Source: Aureimonas fodinaquatilis (GTDB taxonomy: Bacteria > Pseudomonadota > Alphaproteobacteria > Rhizobiales > Rhizobiaceae). From it: 64,000 bases of DNA. How positions within the stretch are numbered: the stretch's first letter is position 1; each line of letters begins with the position of its first letter. Under the pieces are notes generated by a model that made no database searches, was not told where the DNA came from, and saw only the letters and a program-made list of their open reading frames with translations. The DNA is taken from NCBI RefSeq assembly GCF_008369445.1, contig NZ_VTWH01000003.1, positions 124,001 to 188,000 of the forward strand. The letters are read 5' to 3'. Made by a program: the position numbers and the translations under genes. Shown here piece by piece: positions 28,518 through 37,976 of this stretch.

Positions 28518-29315
28518 TCAGGTCAGGAGAAAACCGCCGGCGACATCGACGGTCTGGCCGGTGACGAAACTGGATTCGGTCGAGGTCAGCCAGACCACCA
28601 CATCGGCAACTTCGGCGGGCTCGCCAAGGCGTGCCATCGGTGTCAGCCGCACCTGTTCGGCATTCACCTCCGGCGCGACACCAGCAACCATCGGAGTGGC
28701 GATGCGGCCCGGCGCAACCGCATTCACGCGGATCGCATAGGGGCCGAGTTCTGCCGCCAGATGCTTGGTAAATCCGATGATCGAAGATTTTGTCGCGGCG
28801 TAATGGCAGGCAACAATCGGCGTGTAGGTTTTTCCGGCCACCGAGGATGTGTTGACGATCCAGCCGCGTTTTGCTTGCACCATGGCAGGGGTGAGCGCGC
28901 GGATTGCGTTGAAGCTGCCGGTGAGGTTTACATCAACGACCCGGCGCCATTCGTCCGGGTCCATTTCCCACACCTTATGAGCTACGCCCGCATGTTTGGG
29001 CGAAATGCCGGCATTGTTGATCAGTGTGTCAAATTCCAGCCCGGTCGCCGCAATCGCCGCCTCAAGCGAGGCATAGTCTGAAACATCGCAGGCGACTGGC
29101 ACTGCACGACCGGGGCCCGAGGCGTTGAGTTCTGCGCAAGTCGCGGCGACGTCGTCCAGGCTCAGGTCGCAGATGCCCACCGTTGCGGAACGCTCGACAT
29201 AAGCTTTGGCGATAGCAAGGCCGATACCGCGGACGGCGCCGGTGACCAGAACGTTCCGCCCTTGATGCGATGGGCGCAAGCGGATTTCATCGGGAGTGAT
29301 TTCGGTCTTTTCCAT
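28518..29315 (-). CDS. SDR-family oxidoreductase
   Basis: Short-chain dehydrogenase of 265 residues. An extended N-terminus (about 20 residues) precedes NVLVTGAVRGIGLAIAKAY; NNAG, VNTSSVAGKTYTPIVACHYAATKSS-type catalytic region (Ser, Tyr, Lys) and TGQTVDVAGGFLLT follow. Asp in ICDLSLDDV after beta-2 indicates NAD. It starts 3 bases after livF ends, so it is tightly within the leftward operon. It is the third SDR of island A; such multiplicity suggests several stereospecific alcohol or ring-hydroxyl oxidations. Confidence 0.87.
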   Translation of the reverse strand: MEKTEITPDEIRLRPSHQGRNVLVTGAVRGIGLAIAKAYVERSATVGICDLSLDDVAATCAELNASGPGRAVPVACDVSDYASLEAAIAATGLEFDTLINNAGISPKHAGVAHKVWEMDPDEWRRVVDVNLTGSFNAIRALTPAMVQAKRGWIVNTSSVAGKTYTPIVACHYAATKSSIIGFTKHLAAELGPYAIRVNAVAPGRIATPMVAGVAPEVNAEQVRLTPMARLGEPAEVADVVVWLTSTESSFVTGQTVDVAGGFLLT

Positions 29316-29318
29316 GGT

Positions 29319-30023
29319 TCATATCCCCAGATAGGCACGGCGGACGTGATCGTTTTTCAACAGCGCCTCGGCGGTATCGGCAAGCACGACACTGCCGTTT
29401 TCCAGTACGTAACCGCGGTCTGCGACCTTGAGCGTGGTGAAGACATTCTGTTCGACAATCAGCACTGTGGTACCGGTGGCGGCAATCTTGCGCACCACGT
29501 CAAAAACCTGACTGACCACGATGGGAGCGAGTCCCAGCGAGGGTTCATCGAACATCAGTATCTTCGGCTTCGCCATCATGCCGCGAGCGATTGCGACCAT
29601 CTGCTGCTCTCCCCCGGACAGGGATGAGGCGTCTTGGTCCAGACGCTCACGCACACGGGGGAACAGTTCGAGCACCTCTTCAAGTCGCTCGGCCTGACCT
29701 TGGCGGGCGGCTTTGCGATAGGTGCCCATCAACAGGTTTTCGCGCACCGACATATCGGGAAAAAGCTGACGCCCTTCCGGGATGAGGATGATGCCGCGAT
29801 CGACCACCTCATGCGCTGGGAGATTGGTAATATCCTCTCCCATGAAGGTGATCTTGCCTTTGCGCGGCCGGATCTGTCCGACAATGGTGCGTAGGGTGGT
29901 TGTCTTGCCGGCGCCATTGGCGCCGACAATGGTCACGATTTCTCCTTCACCGACGGTCAGGCTGACATTTTGCAGGATCGTGGTCGGGCCATAGCCTGCA
30001 TCGACATTCTCAACCGTGATCAT
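29319..30023 (-). CDS. livF: Branched-chain-amino-acid-type ABC transporter ATPase, LivF-like
   Basis: ABC ATPase of 234 residues with Walker A GANGAGKTTTLRTIVG, signature LSGGEQQMVAIARGMM and Walker B ILMFDEPSLGLAP. The chosen start, MITVENVDAGYG, overlaps the upstream livMG gene by 14 bases; a longer frame is open upstream but lies inside that gene. It partners the ATPase half of the LivM-LivG fusion. HAAT-family importers carry amino acids, but also aromatic and alicyclic acids, and the flanking dehydrogenases suggest a non-amino-acid substrate here. Confidence 0.93.
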   Translation of the reverse strand: MITVENVDAGYGPTTILQNVSLTVGEGEIVTIVGANGAGKTTTLRTIVGQIRPRKGKITFMGEDITNLPAHEVVDRGIILIPEGRQLFPDMSVRENLLMGTYRKAARQGQAERLEEVLELFPRVRERLDQDASSLSGGEQQMVAIARGMMAKPKILMFDEPSLGLAPIVVSQVFDVVRKIAATGTTVLIVEQNVFTTLKVADRGYVLENGSVVLADTAEALLKNDHVRRAYLGI

Positions 30024-31842
30024 GGGTGAACTCCTTGCCGAGATAGGCTTCGATGACCTGAGGATTGCGGACAATCTCCTGCGGCGCGCCTTCGGCGATG
30101 ACCTCGCCCGACGCCAGCACGATGACCCGGTCAGAAAGCGACATTACCGCCTGCATGACATGTTCAATGGCGATGATTGAAACGCCCGTGTCGCGGATCG
30201 CGAGCATCAGGTCGATGGCGCGGCGCACATCGGTCTGGTTGATCCCGGCCATGACCTCGTCCAGCAGCAGAATGCGTGGCTCCATTGCCATGACGCGGGC
30301 AACTTCCAGCCGTTTCAGCCCGCCGATCGTCAGACCGCGTGCCTCGTTTTGCAACAGCGGCCCAAGACCCATCCGCCAAGCGGTCTCACGCGCCGCTTCG
30401 CGGGCGTTTTTCTCATCATGATGGCGGTAGAAGGCACCGACCATGATGTTTTCCTCGACCGTCATTGCAGCAAAGGGCTGCACGATCTGGAAGGTCCGGC
30501 CAATGCCGAGCGCGGCAAAATCGGCGGCGGTCGTGGCGGATTTGAAGGTGCCATCACTGCTGCGGATTGTGACCTTGCCGGAATCGGGCTGCAAAAAGCC
30601 CGAGATCATGTTGAACACGGTGGTCTTGCCGGCGCCGTTCGGTCCGATCAGGCCAAGAACCTCTCCCTCACGCAAGGTGAAGTTGACATTCTTGGTAACA
30701 TACAGCCCGCCAAAATGCTTGTTCAGCCCTTCGACGCGCAGCACGTCATCACCAATCCCGGGCCGGTCGGGCGCGGGCGCAGCGCGGACCGCTGCCGGGG
30801 CCTTGATTGTGTCGGTTTCAGTGGTGCGAACCTCATCTTCCGTTTTGTCTTTGGTGCCGAACCAGCGCTTCAAGAGCCCCATAATGCCGTTCGGCATGAA
30901 AAGCACGCAGCCGATCAGCACCAGACCGTAAACGAAACCATGCAGGCCAAGCGCCGAAGAGCCGAGCGAAGCGCGCGCCCATTCTGTCAGCGGCACCAGC
31001 AGCACTGCGCCCAGAAGCGGGCCAGCGACGGTGCCAATGCCACCGATCAGCGCAAAAAGTGCGATCTGGATTGAGAAGGCCAGACCGAACATGGCAGCGG
31101 GCTCGATGAAGGTCAGATACATGGCGTGGAATGTGCCGACCATGGCACAAAGCGCCGAAGATATTGCAATTGCAGCCAGTCGCACCTGCACGGTGCGCAC
31201 ACCTGCCGAACGTGCTGCCGATTCACGTTCGCGCGTGGCGACAAGGTAGAAGCCAAGGCGCGAATTGCGCACCAGCCATGCCACCAGCAGCGTTACGAGA
31301 AGCATGCCGAAGATGATGACCAGAGCGGGCCAGCGCTCGCGGAAAACCATCCACGTCCAGCCGAGTTTCAACTCGATCATCAGGCCGGTTGCCCCGCCGG
31401 TTATTCCGGTGAAATGCAGCGAGAGAACGCGGAACACTTCAAGAAAGGCAATGGTGGCAAGCGTGAAGAACGGGCCTTTCAGCCGGAAGCAGGGATACGA
31501 GATCACCATGCCGACAACGGCGGCGAGGGCTGCGCCGACGAACATGCTCAGCCAGGGCGAAATGCCCATATTGAACATGATAACGCCGACATAGCCGCCG
31601 ATGCCATAAAAGATCGCATGCCCAAGCGACATCTGGCCGGCAAAGCCGCCAACGATGTTCCAGGCCGTCGAAAGCGCGGCAAAAAGGCAGATTGTGATGA
31701 AGATATGCGAGACGAACGCATTGTCGATCGCAAGCGGCACGACCAGAAGCGCAGCCAGAAGGGCAGCCAGTGAAAACTGGCTCCTGCCGAATTTAAGGCC
31801 GAATTTGCTGCCGGTCGGGGTATCGATGTCGCTGATGCTCAT
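30010..31842 (-). CDS. livMG: LivM permease fused to LivG ATPase
   Basis: Single 610-residue protein joining two usually separate subunits. Residues 1-330 form the LivM permease, with about ten hydrophobic helices and the signature GGFAGQMSLGHAIFYGIGGY. A linker rich in Thr, Ala and Pro (about 335-370) follows. Residues 370-610 are the ATPase: Walker A GLIGPNGAGKTTVFNMI, signature LTIGGLKRLEVARVMAMEP and Walker B ILLLDEVMAG. No stop or frameshift separates the parts. It works with LivH, LivF and the periplasmic binding protein of this operon. Confidence 0.94.
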   Translation of the reverse strand: MSISDIDTPTGSKFGLKFGRSQFSLAALLAALLVVPLAIDNAFVSHIFITICLFAALSTAWNIVGGFAGQMSLGHAIFYGIGGYVGVIMFNMGISPWLSMFVGAALAAVVGMVISYPCFRLKGPFFTLATIAFLEVFRVLSLHFTGITGGATGLMIELKLGWTWMVFRERWPALVIIFGMLLVTLLVAWLVRNSRLGFYLVATRERESAARSAGVRTVQVRLAAIAISSALCAMVGTFHAMYLTFIEPAAMFGLAFSIQIALFALIGGIGTVAGPLLGAVLLVPLTEWARASLGSSALGLHGFVYGLVLIGCVLFMPNGIMGLLKRWFGTKDKTEDEVRTTETDTIKAPAAVRAAPAPDRPGIGDDVLRVEGLNKHFGGLYVTKNVNFTLREGEVLGLIGPNGAGKTTVFNMISGFLQPDSGKVTIRSSDGTFKSATTAADFAALGIGRTFQIVQPFAAMTVEENIMVGAFYRHHDEKNAREAARETAWRMGLGPLLQNEARGLTIGGLKRLEVARVMAMEPRILLLDEVMAGINQTDVRRAIDLMLAIRDTGVSIIAIEHVMQAVMSLSDRVIVLASGEVIAEGAPQEIVRNPQVIEAYLGKEFTHDHG

Positions 31843-31851
31843 GAACTTTCC

Positions 31852-32736
31852 TCACGACAGATGCGAAAGGGCCTTCCGACTGCCAAAAAGGCCGGATGGC
31901 TTGAGGATAAGGATGAGGAGGAACAGTCCGAAGACCACCGCCTCGCGCAGGCCGGAGCCGATATAGAATCCCGCCATGGCGTCGATTACGCCGATCACCA
32001 GCGCGCCGAAGAAAGCGCCCGGGATCGAACCGAGGCCACCCAGAACCACGACGACGAAGGCCGTTAGCACGAAGTAGATACCGGTGTTGGATGAGGTCGG
32101 GTAAAGCGGCGCAATCATCACAGCGGCGAGGCCGACGCAGGCGGCACCGATGGCGAAGCTGAGGACGTAGATGCGCGGCACGTTGACGCCCATCAGTTCA
32201 GCTGCAGCGCGGTGCTGCGCTACCGACCGGATCGCGCGGCCAGTTTGTGTTTTCTTAAGGAAAAGCTGCAATCCAATCACCAGCGCCGTGGCGGCGATGA
32301 AGATATATATCTGACCGATCAGCACCCGCACCGGACCGATATCGACGGGGGTGCGCAGTCCGTAATTCGGCGTGTTGGCGATATCAGCGCCAAAAATCAG
32401 CAATGCGAGGTTCATCATCGCGGTTGAAAGGCCGACCGTTGCAAATATCTGCACATGGTCATCCTCGGCCCCCATAAGAGGCTGGATCAGCAGCCTTTGC
32501 GTCAAGGCACCCAGAATAATCATCGCCGGAACGACCATGATGACCGAAGCATAGGGGTGAAGACCCAGATTTGTGGTGATGATCCAGGTTATGAACATGC
32601 CCGCCATGAGAAATTCACCATGGGCAAAGTTTACGACCTTGACGATACCAAATATCAGCGTCAGCCCGATGGCGACGATGGCAAACAGCCCACCAAGCAT
32701 AAGGCCGTTTGTAAGAACTTGTAGAAATGTCGTCAT
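31852..32736 (-). CDS. livH: ABC transporter permease, LivH-like
   Basis: Inner-membrane permease of 294 residues with about eight hydrophobic helices. Begins TTFLQVLTNGLMLGGLFAIV and has the family motif GIVKVVNFAHGEFLMAGMF and, in the second half, VLGGLGSIPGAFFGALVIG. It pairs with the LivM half of the fusion protein encoded 9 bases downstream to form the translocation pore. The binding-protein gene lies 48 bases upstream. No substrate-specific feature can be read. Confidence 0.94.
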   Translation of the reverse strand: MTTFLQVLTNGLMLGGLFAIVAIGLTLIFGIVKVVNFAHGEFLMAGMFITWIITTNLGLHPYASVIMVVPAMIILGALTQRLLIQPLMGAEDDHVQIFATVGLSTAMMNLALLIFGADIANTPNYGLRTPVDIGPVRVLIGQIYIFIAATALVIGLQLFLKKTQTGRAIRSVAQHRAAAELMGVNVPRIYVLSFAIGAACVGLAAVMIAPLYPTSSNTGIYFVLTAFVVVVLGGLGSIPGAFFGALVIGVIDAMAGFYIGSGLREAVVFGLFLLILILKPSGLFGSRKALSHLS

Positions 32737-32784
32737 TTCAGGCTCCCCGGAAGGGGGACGGCATTGCTGCCGTCCGCGTCACTG

Positions 32785-33984
32785 TCAGTTGCTGAAACGG
32801 ATTTCATTGCTGGCTGCTTCGGCCGGGTAGACCGTCACCAACTCACCATCCTGCCACTGCATACCCATCATGAACGCGCGCTCATTCTGGTTGTTTTCGC
32901 CGAATTTGAAGCCGTAGCCGGTGGCGGTGGTGCCATTCGGAATGTCGAGCGTTTTCATCGCTTCAACAATCTGGTCGGCCTCAAAACCTTCTGCATTTTG
33001 CAGTGCTTCAAAAATTGCCTTTGCGCCGACATAGTTGTTCAGCGAATGGCCGGAGCGCGGCGCGGTTCCGTATTTTTCCTGATAGGCAGCGACGAATTCG
33101 GTCAGGCCGGGGGTGGCTTCGGTATTGACGATGAACTGCGTGAAATCGACGTCGAAAACCCCGTCAATTATGTCATGGCCCACAGCATCCGCAGTCGGTT
33201 GCATTGAATAGCCGCCGCCGCCGCCGATGATTGCAGTTGGCTTATAGCCGGCTTCATTCGCCTGTTGCAGGAATAGGACCGAGTCATTCTGATACGAGGT
33301 CTGCAACACGACATCGACGCCTGCATTGCGCAGTTCGAGAACCAAGGAAGACATGTCAACGATATTGGCCGGGTACCCGCTCTTGATCGCGATGGTCAGG
33401 CCGTTTTCATCAGCTGTCGTCTGCTGATGTTTCGCAACCGAGGTTCCGTAGGAACTGTCTTCGTGGATGATGCCCAGTTTCAGCGTCTTGGGGTCAATGC
33501 CCATGCCGGGAGCGATGTTGTTAACCAGCATCTCAACCGAGTTGCGGCCGATATGTTCGGCAGTTGGATTGGTGCGGAACAGATATTCGAGCCCGCGCCC
33601 GGTCACTTCATCGGCCACCGCGCCCAGTTCGAAATATGGCACGCCGGCCAGTTCGGCCACCTGCGACGCTGCAATGGCGCGTGCGGAAGAATAGGTACCG
33701 AAGATCGCCTTCACGCCTTGCAGCGAAATCAGACGCCGCGCTTCGCCGGTGGCCTGATTGTTGTCGACCGCGTCGCCGCGCTCAAGCACGATCATTTCGC
33801 CGTTGATACCGCCGGCAGCATTGATCTCTTCCACGGCGATCTCCAGCCCGCGCGAGCTTTCATCACCCAAAAGCGCCAGTGGGCCGCTTATCGGATAGAG
33901 CGAACCGAAGCGCACCTCTGCCGAAGCCGGAAGTGCCAGCGAAAGCCCGAGGGCCGCACTCATCATGTATGTCGTAAGTTTCAT
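32785..33984 (-). CDS. Periplasmic binding protein of the Liv-type importer
   Basis: Type-I periplasmic binding protein of 399 residues. A Sec signal peptide (MKLTTYMMSAALGLSLALPASA, about residues 1-22) precedes VRFGSLYPISGPLALLGDES, the standard start of Peripla_BP_6 proteins. GGAGG precedes the ATG. Larger than LivK/LivJ (about 345 mature residues), and close in style to the binding proteins used for aromatic acids and amides. It would determine what island A imports; the ligand is unknown. Confidence 0.92.
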   Translation of the reverse strand: MKLTTYMMSAALGLSLALPASAEVRFGSLYPISGPLALLGDESSRGLEIAVEEINAAGGINGEMIVLERGDAVDNNQATGEARRLISLQGVKAIFGTYSSARAIAASQVAELAGVPYFELGAVADEVTGRGLEYLFRTNPTAEHIGRNSVEMLVNNIAPGMGIDPKTLKLGIIHEDSSYGTSVAKHQQTTADENGLTIAIKSGYPANIVDMSSLVLELRNAGVDVVLQTSYQNDSVLFLQQANEAGYKPTAIIGGGGGYSMQPTADAVGHDIIDGVFDVDFTQFIVNTEATPGLTEFVAAYQEKYGTAPRSGHSLNNYVGAKAIFEALQNAEGFEADQIVEAMKTLDIPNGTTATGYGFKFGENNQNERAFMMGMQWQDGELVTVYPAEAASNEIRFSN

Positions 33985-34004
33985 GTTTTCCTCCCTAAAT
34001 AAAA

Positions 34005-35726
34005 TCAGTAGTCAAGCGCATGTTTGCCGGTAAAGCTTGAGACTGGTGGCCAAGCCCGTTCATCGGTCACGACGTCGATGACTGTCAGCACGTTAGCGGC
34101 GATGGCGTCTTGAAGCGCTGCGGGCAGCTGGTCGGCTTGGTCTACCCTGACCCCTCTGACCCCGCAGGCTTTTGCGATGGCTGCATGATCGACTGGCTGG
34201 AAATGCACCACATCGGTATGCGCGCCAAAAAGGCTCAGTTCAGCGTGTTTCTGGTAGCCGAGAATCTGGTTGTTCAGCACAACCACGACGACTGGCAGGT
34301 TCATCCGCTTTGAGGTTTCGATTTCGGCCCAGACATGGGCAAAACCGCCATCTCCGGTCAGGCAGATTACCGGGGCATCGGGGCGTGCGGCCTTGGCGCC
34401 AAGCGCAAAGGGCAGTCCCCAGCCTAGCCCGGCCAGACCGCGTGGTGTCAAAATGCGCTGACCGGCCTTGCGGATGGTGATGCCATCGGCAACCCAGATC
34501 GACGAATATGAGGCATCCGCCACGACAATCGCCTCGGGTGAAATCAGCTTGTCGATTTCAGCAACAATCCGCTCTGGCCGCAAAGGTGATGCGTCTGATA
34601 AGGCATGGGAACGGGCCGCAGCACTGCTTGCAAGTCCCTCACGGATTTGGGTTTCGACCGCAGAGCGTGCTTTGATGCGGGCGTTGAGATCGCGTGATTG
34701 CAGAGCGGTGTTCAGTGCCTCGAGCCCAAGGCGGGCGTCGCCCACAAGGCGCAGAGCTTCATAATTGCGCCCAACCTCATTGCCGTCGATATCAAGCTGA
34801 ATATAGCGCGCACCCTGCGGGTAAAGCTGCCAGCTATCGGTGCCATTCTGGTTTGTGCGGTTGCCGACCAAAAGGACAACATCCGCTTCGCGAACCATCG
34901 GTGCCAGATCCGCGGCCTTGGCACCCGGCCCCATGAAGTAACCTACGACCCCAAGCGACAGCGAATGCGTTTCATCGACAGAGCCTTTGCCCATGACCGT
35001 GGTGGCGACGGGAAAACCGAGCTCCTGTAATTCGCTCAGTGCCTGATGCGCCCGCGATGCATGAATGCCGCCGCCTGCGATGACCAGTGGCCGCGCTGCA
35101 CCCGCCAACAGGTCGGCGGCCTCGGCAATTCTGGCCGGATCGGGCGCAACCGGATCAAGCGGGAAATGGCCGTAGGCTGCTTCTCGGCCAAGGTGCGGTT
35201 GTTGCTTGCGCAACTCGTCCATCAGATCGACTGGTACAAGCAGCACGGCAGGACCGGCGCGGCCACTCGTGGCCGCGGTGATCGCCATATCGACATAGTC
35301 CTCGATCCGCGAAATTTCGGTTACGCGGCGCACCCATTTTGCGACGCCCTGAAACAAAGCGGGGTGGTCAAGCTCCTGAAAGGCGTTGCGGTCGGTATGC
35401 TGGCGATGCACATCCTGCACGATCGCCACCACCGGGATTGAGGCCTTCAGCGCTTCTGCCAGCCCCGCGACCAGAAGCGTCGCCGCTGGTCCGTTCTGCC
35501 CGGTAACTACGGCCACCTGACCCGAGATGCGGGCAAAGGCATCGGCCATCGCCGCACCAGCATTTTCGGTGCGGTAACCGACCTGCGTGATGCCGTAATC
35601 CGGCGCGGCAAGGAAAAAGGCTGACGGGATGGACTGGCCGAAAACCTTGGTGACACCATGACGGCGCAAAGCTGCGGCCAGAAGATGCGCTCCGGTCTGG
35701 TTCGAACGGATTTCCACGTTTTTCAT
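34005..35726 (-). CDS. ThDP-dependent acetolactate-synthase-like enzyme
   Basis: Three-domain ThDP enzyme of 573 residues in the ALS/POX/benzoylformate-decarboxylase superfamily. The catalytic Glu is in GYRTENAGAAMADAFARI (about residue 57). The ThDP/Mg motif GDGGFAHVWAEIETSKRMNL leads to LNNQILGYQKH near the C-terminus. No small regulatory subunit accompanies it, so branched-chain biosynthesis is unlikely. Family members also hydrolyse cyclic diketones or decarboxylate 2-oxoacids, and either reaction would suit this catabolic operon. Its ATG overlaps the quinone-oxidoreductase-like stop by one base, implying coupling. Exact reaction unknown. Confidence 0.88.
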   Translation of the reverse strand: MKNVEIRSNQTGAHLLAAALRRHGVTKVFGQSIPSAFFLAAPDYGITQVGYRTENAGAAMADAFARISGQVAVVTGQNGPAATLLVAGLAEALKASIPVVAIVQDVHRQHTDRNAFQELDHPALFQGVAKWVRRVTEISRIEDYVDMAITAATSGRAGPAVLLVPVDLMDELRKQQPHLGREAAYGHFPLDPVAPDPARIAEAADLLAGAARPLVIAGGGIHASRAHQALSELQELGFPVATTVMGKGSVDETHSLSLGVVGYFMGPGAKAADLAPMVREADVVLLVGNRTNQNGTDSWQLYPQGARYIQLDIDGNEVGRNYEALRLVGDARLGLEALNTALQSRDLNARIKARSAVETQIREGLASSAAARSHALSDASPLRPERIVAEIDKLISPEAIVVADASYSSIWVADGITIRKAGQRILTPRGLAGLGWGLPFALGAKAARPDAPVICLTGDGGFAHVWAEIETSKRMNLPVVVVVLNNQILGYQKHAELSLFGAHTDVVHFQPVDHAAIAKACGVRGVRVDQADQLPAALQDAIAANVLTVIDVVTDERAWPPVSSFTGKHALDY

Positions 35727-36742
35727 CAGACGGTCCTATCTTCGCAGGCTGTTGTTTTCAGGATGATTTTTCCGGTATGAGCCGAGGCTTCGAGATGAGC
35801 ATGGGCAGCTTGAACATCTGCCAGGTCAAATACGGAATCGATCACCGGACGGGCACCTGCGTTTAAAATCAGCGGCAGTGCTTCAGCCTCGACAGCGCGG
35901 GCAAGCGCGGCTTTCATCGCCAGCGGCCGCGCCCGCAGCGTCGATCCGCTAAGGGTCAGGCGTTTGAACAGAAGCGGCCCCATATCCAGATCGGCGCGTG
36001 ACCCCTGCTGGAAGGCGATTTGCGCAATGCGGCCATCCTCGGCCACAAGGCTGAGATTTTTTTGCATATACGGCCCGCCGACCATGTCGAGGATCACTTC
36101 AGGGCCGCGGCCATCTGTGAGGGCGCGGACGGGCTCAACGAAATCGCCGTTGCGGTAATTGACCGAGGCCAATGCGCCAAGCGCCTCGGATGCACGGCAT
36201 TTTGCATCGCTGCCGCAGGTGGTGATGACACGCGCACCGATGGCTTTGGCCAAAAGCGTGGCGGTGACGCCAATGCCGGAGGTGCCGCCATGGATCAGAA
36301 CCGTTTCGCCAGCCTTGAGTCCCGCGCGGATGAAAAGATTGCTCCACACGGTGAAATAGGTTTCCGGGATGCCTGCGGCCTCAATCATGCTCAGACCGTC
36401 TGGCACCGGGATGCAGGCTTCGGCCTGCACGATCGCTTCTTCGGCATAGGCGCCGCCTGCGACAAGCGCCATTACCCGGGATCCCGGTGCAAAGCGGTTC
36501 ACATCCGGCGCCGCTTCAAGGACTTCCCCTGAGAGTTCCAGCCCCAGCACATCGGTAACGCCAGGCGGCGGCGGGTAGTTGCCTGCGCGCTGCATCGCAT
36601 CCGGACGGTTGACGCCCGCCGCATGGACCCGCACCCGCATCTCACCCGGCCGAAGAGCTGGCAGGTTGCGACGCACCAGTGTCAGAACCTCCGGCCCACC
36701 CGGCTGTGTGGTTACGACTGACAGAATTCCAGCTTCAGACAT
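35726..36742 (-). CDS. Zinc-free MDR-family quinone-oxidoreductase-like enzyme
   Basis: Medium-chain dehydrogenase/reductase of 338 residues in the QOR/enoyl-reductase branch. The NADPH site is GGTSGIGVTATLLAKAIGAR, and the start region is GPEVLTLVRRNLPALRPGE. It lacks the structural-zinc cysteine cluster. The start at MSEAGIL is chosen for GGGGGAG upstream; a 13-codon extension is rejected. Likely reduces an alpha,beta-unsaturated carbonyl or quinone with NADPH. Second gene of the leftward operon, 35 bases after the zinc ADH. Confidence 0.87.
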   Translation of the reverse strand: MSEAGILSVVTTQPGGPEVLTLVRRNLPALRPGEMRVRVHAAGVNRPDAMQRAGNYPPPPGVTDVLGLELSGEVLEAAPDVNRFAPGSRVMALVAGGAYAEEAIVQAEACIPVPDGLSMIEAAGIPETYFTVWSNLFIRAGLKAGETVLIHGGTSGIGVTATLLAKAIGARVITTCGSDAKCRASEALGALASVNYRNGDFVEPVRALTDGRGPEVILDMVGGPYMQKNLSLVAEDGRIAQIAFQQGSRADLDMGPLLFKRLTLSGSTLRARPLAMKAALARAVEAEALPLILNAGARPVIDSVFDLADVQAAHAHLEASAHTGKIILKTTACEDRTV

Positions 36743-36777
36743 TGGTTTTCTCCCCCCAATTGTTTCGCGACCAGCTC

Positions 36778-37845
36778 TCACGAAGCCGGATGCAGCATGA
36801 CTTTCAAAGCCGAACGATCGCGGGCGAGGGCAAAGCCTTCGGACGCGCGCTCCAGCGGCAAACGATGTGTGATCATGCGGCCATAGCGATCTGGCTCGGC
36901 GGCAAGGCGTGCCACCGCTTCCTGAAAGCAGGCCCGTGTGGAATCGTGACTGCCGCGCATCTGTTTTTTGCCGCGCACCAGTTGGTTAATATCCAGCGTC
37001 AGCGGGGCATCATGAATGCCAACCACGACGAGAACGCCCTCAGAGCGCAGAATGGCAAGGCCCTCGGCCACACTGGATGGTCGTCCTGTGGCTTCCAGAA
37101 CAATATCAGGACCCTGGCCGAAATGGCGGGCAACCGCATCGGTAAGGGTTTCATCCGCAAGATCGACTGTGCGTGCAATGCCCAGTTCACGCGCGAGCGT
37201 CAGGCGCGGGCCGTCCCGGAAGCCTGCCAGCATGACATCCGCACCCCGGCTTGCCGCGACCAGTGCTATACCAAAGCCAATAGGGCCGGGGCCCAGCACC
37301 AGAACGCGCCTGCGGCCCCTTTCATTTCCTTCACTGGAAACGAGGCCGGAGGTGTTGACGGCGTTGATTGAGACTGCCAGCGGCTCGGCCAGCGCGGCAA
37401 TGTCATGTGCCAGGCCCGCAGGCAAGCGCAGTGCATTAGCGGCAGGTATGCGCACCTTCGCAGCAAAACCGCCATCGCGGTGCAATCCGATGACCCGGCG
37501 GTTCGCGCAAGCGCTGTAGTGTCCTTCATGGCAGGCAACGCAATCACCGCAGGTGACTGTTGGCAGGCAAACTATGTTGTCCCCCGGACGCAGCGCATCA
37601 GGTCCGGCTGCGGCATCGGCGCCGATGGCCAGTACCGTTCCCGCAAATTCATGCCCAAGGGTCAGCGGTAGATAGAGGCGCATGAAGTCGTAGGCGGAGT
37701 CGCCAGACCACGCATGAAGATCGCTGCCGCAAATCCCGCAAGCTTCAACAGACACAATGATTTCATCTGCCGCAGGCACATCAACGAAGGCAAGATTGAT
37801 CAGATCAGCCCCTTGTCCGGGGATGCATTTTTGCAGCGCTAACAT
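36778..37845 (-). CDS. Zinc-dependent alcohol dehydrogenase (sorbitol/threonine-dehydrogenase-like)
   Basis: MDR-family polyol/alcohol dehydrogenase of 355 residues. Catalytic-zinc residues are in ACGICGSDLHAWSGD and GHEFAGTV, and the structural-zinc cysteines in TCGDCVACHEGHYSAC. The cofactor motif is VLGPGPIGFGIALVAASRG. The start (MLALQKC) is supported by GAGGAGG; 11 upstream codons in frame are rejected. First gene of the leftward operon, divergent from the GntR gene with the TGTTATAACA site between. Presumably the first or an early oxidation step of island A. Confidence 0.9.
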   Translation of the reverse strand: MLALQKCIPGQGADLINLAFVDVPAADEIIVSVEACGICGSDLHAWSGDSAYDFMRLYLPLTLGHEFAGTVLAIGADAAAGPDALRPGDNIVCLPTVTCGDCVACHEGHYSACANRRVIGLHRDGGFAAKVRIPAANALRLPAGLAHDIAALAEPLAVSINAVNTSGLVSSEGNERGRRRVLVLGPGPIGFGIALVAASRGADVMLAGFRDGPRLTLARELGIARTVDLADETLTDAVARHFGQGPDIVLEATGRPSSVAEGLAILRSEGVLVVVGIHDAPLTLDINQLVRGKKQMRGSHDSTRACFQEAVARLAAEPDRYGRMITHRLPLERASEGFALARDRSALKVMLHPAS

Positions 37846-37916
37846 TAAAAGCCTCCTCTGGTGCATACGGCTCCTCAACCGCTAGCATGCACCATCCCTA
37901 TGCGTTATAAGCCACA

Positions 37917-37926
37917 TGTTATAACA
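37917..37926. promoter_or_regulatory. TGTTATAACA palindrome, candidate GntR operator (copy 2)
   Basis: Perfect palindrome between the divergent ADH and GntR genes. A related GCGTTATAAGC lies 12 bases to the left (37902-37912). The same TGTTATAACAA stands ahead of the rightward operon at 20836. Confidence 0.65.
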
Positions 37927-37976
37927 ACGTGTCAATTCTTGACGACGCTTCAGGTCCTTTAATTACGGGGGAAAAG

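Noticed and set aside
34005-35726. Reading the ThDP enzyme as acetohydroxyacid synthase (ilvB)
   Set aside because: There is no ilvN-like small subunit or ilvC neighbour, and the operon is catabolic; a related but different reaction is more likely.
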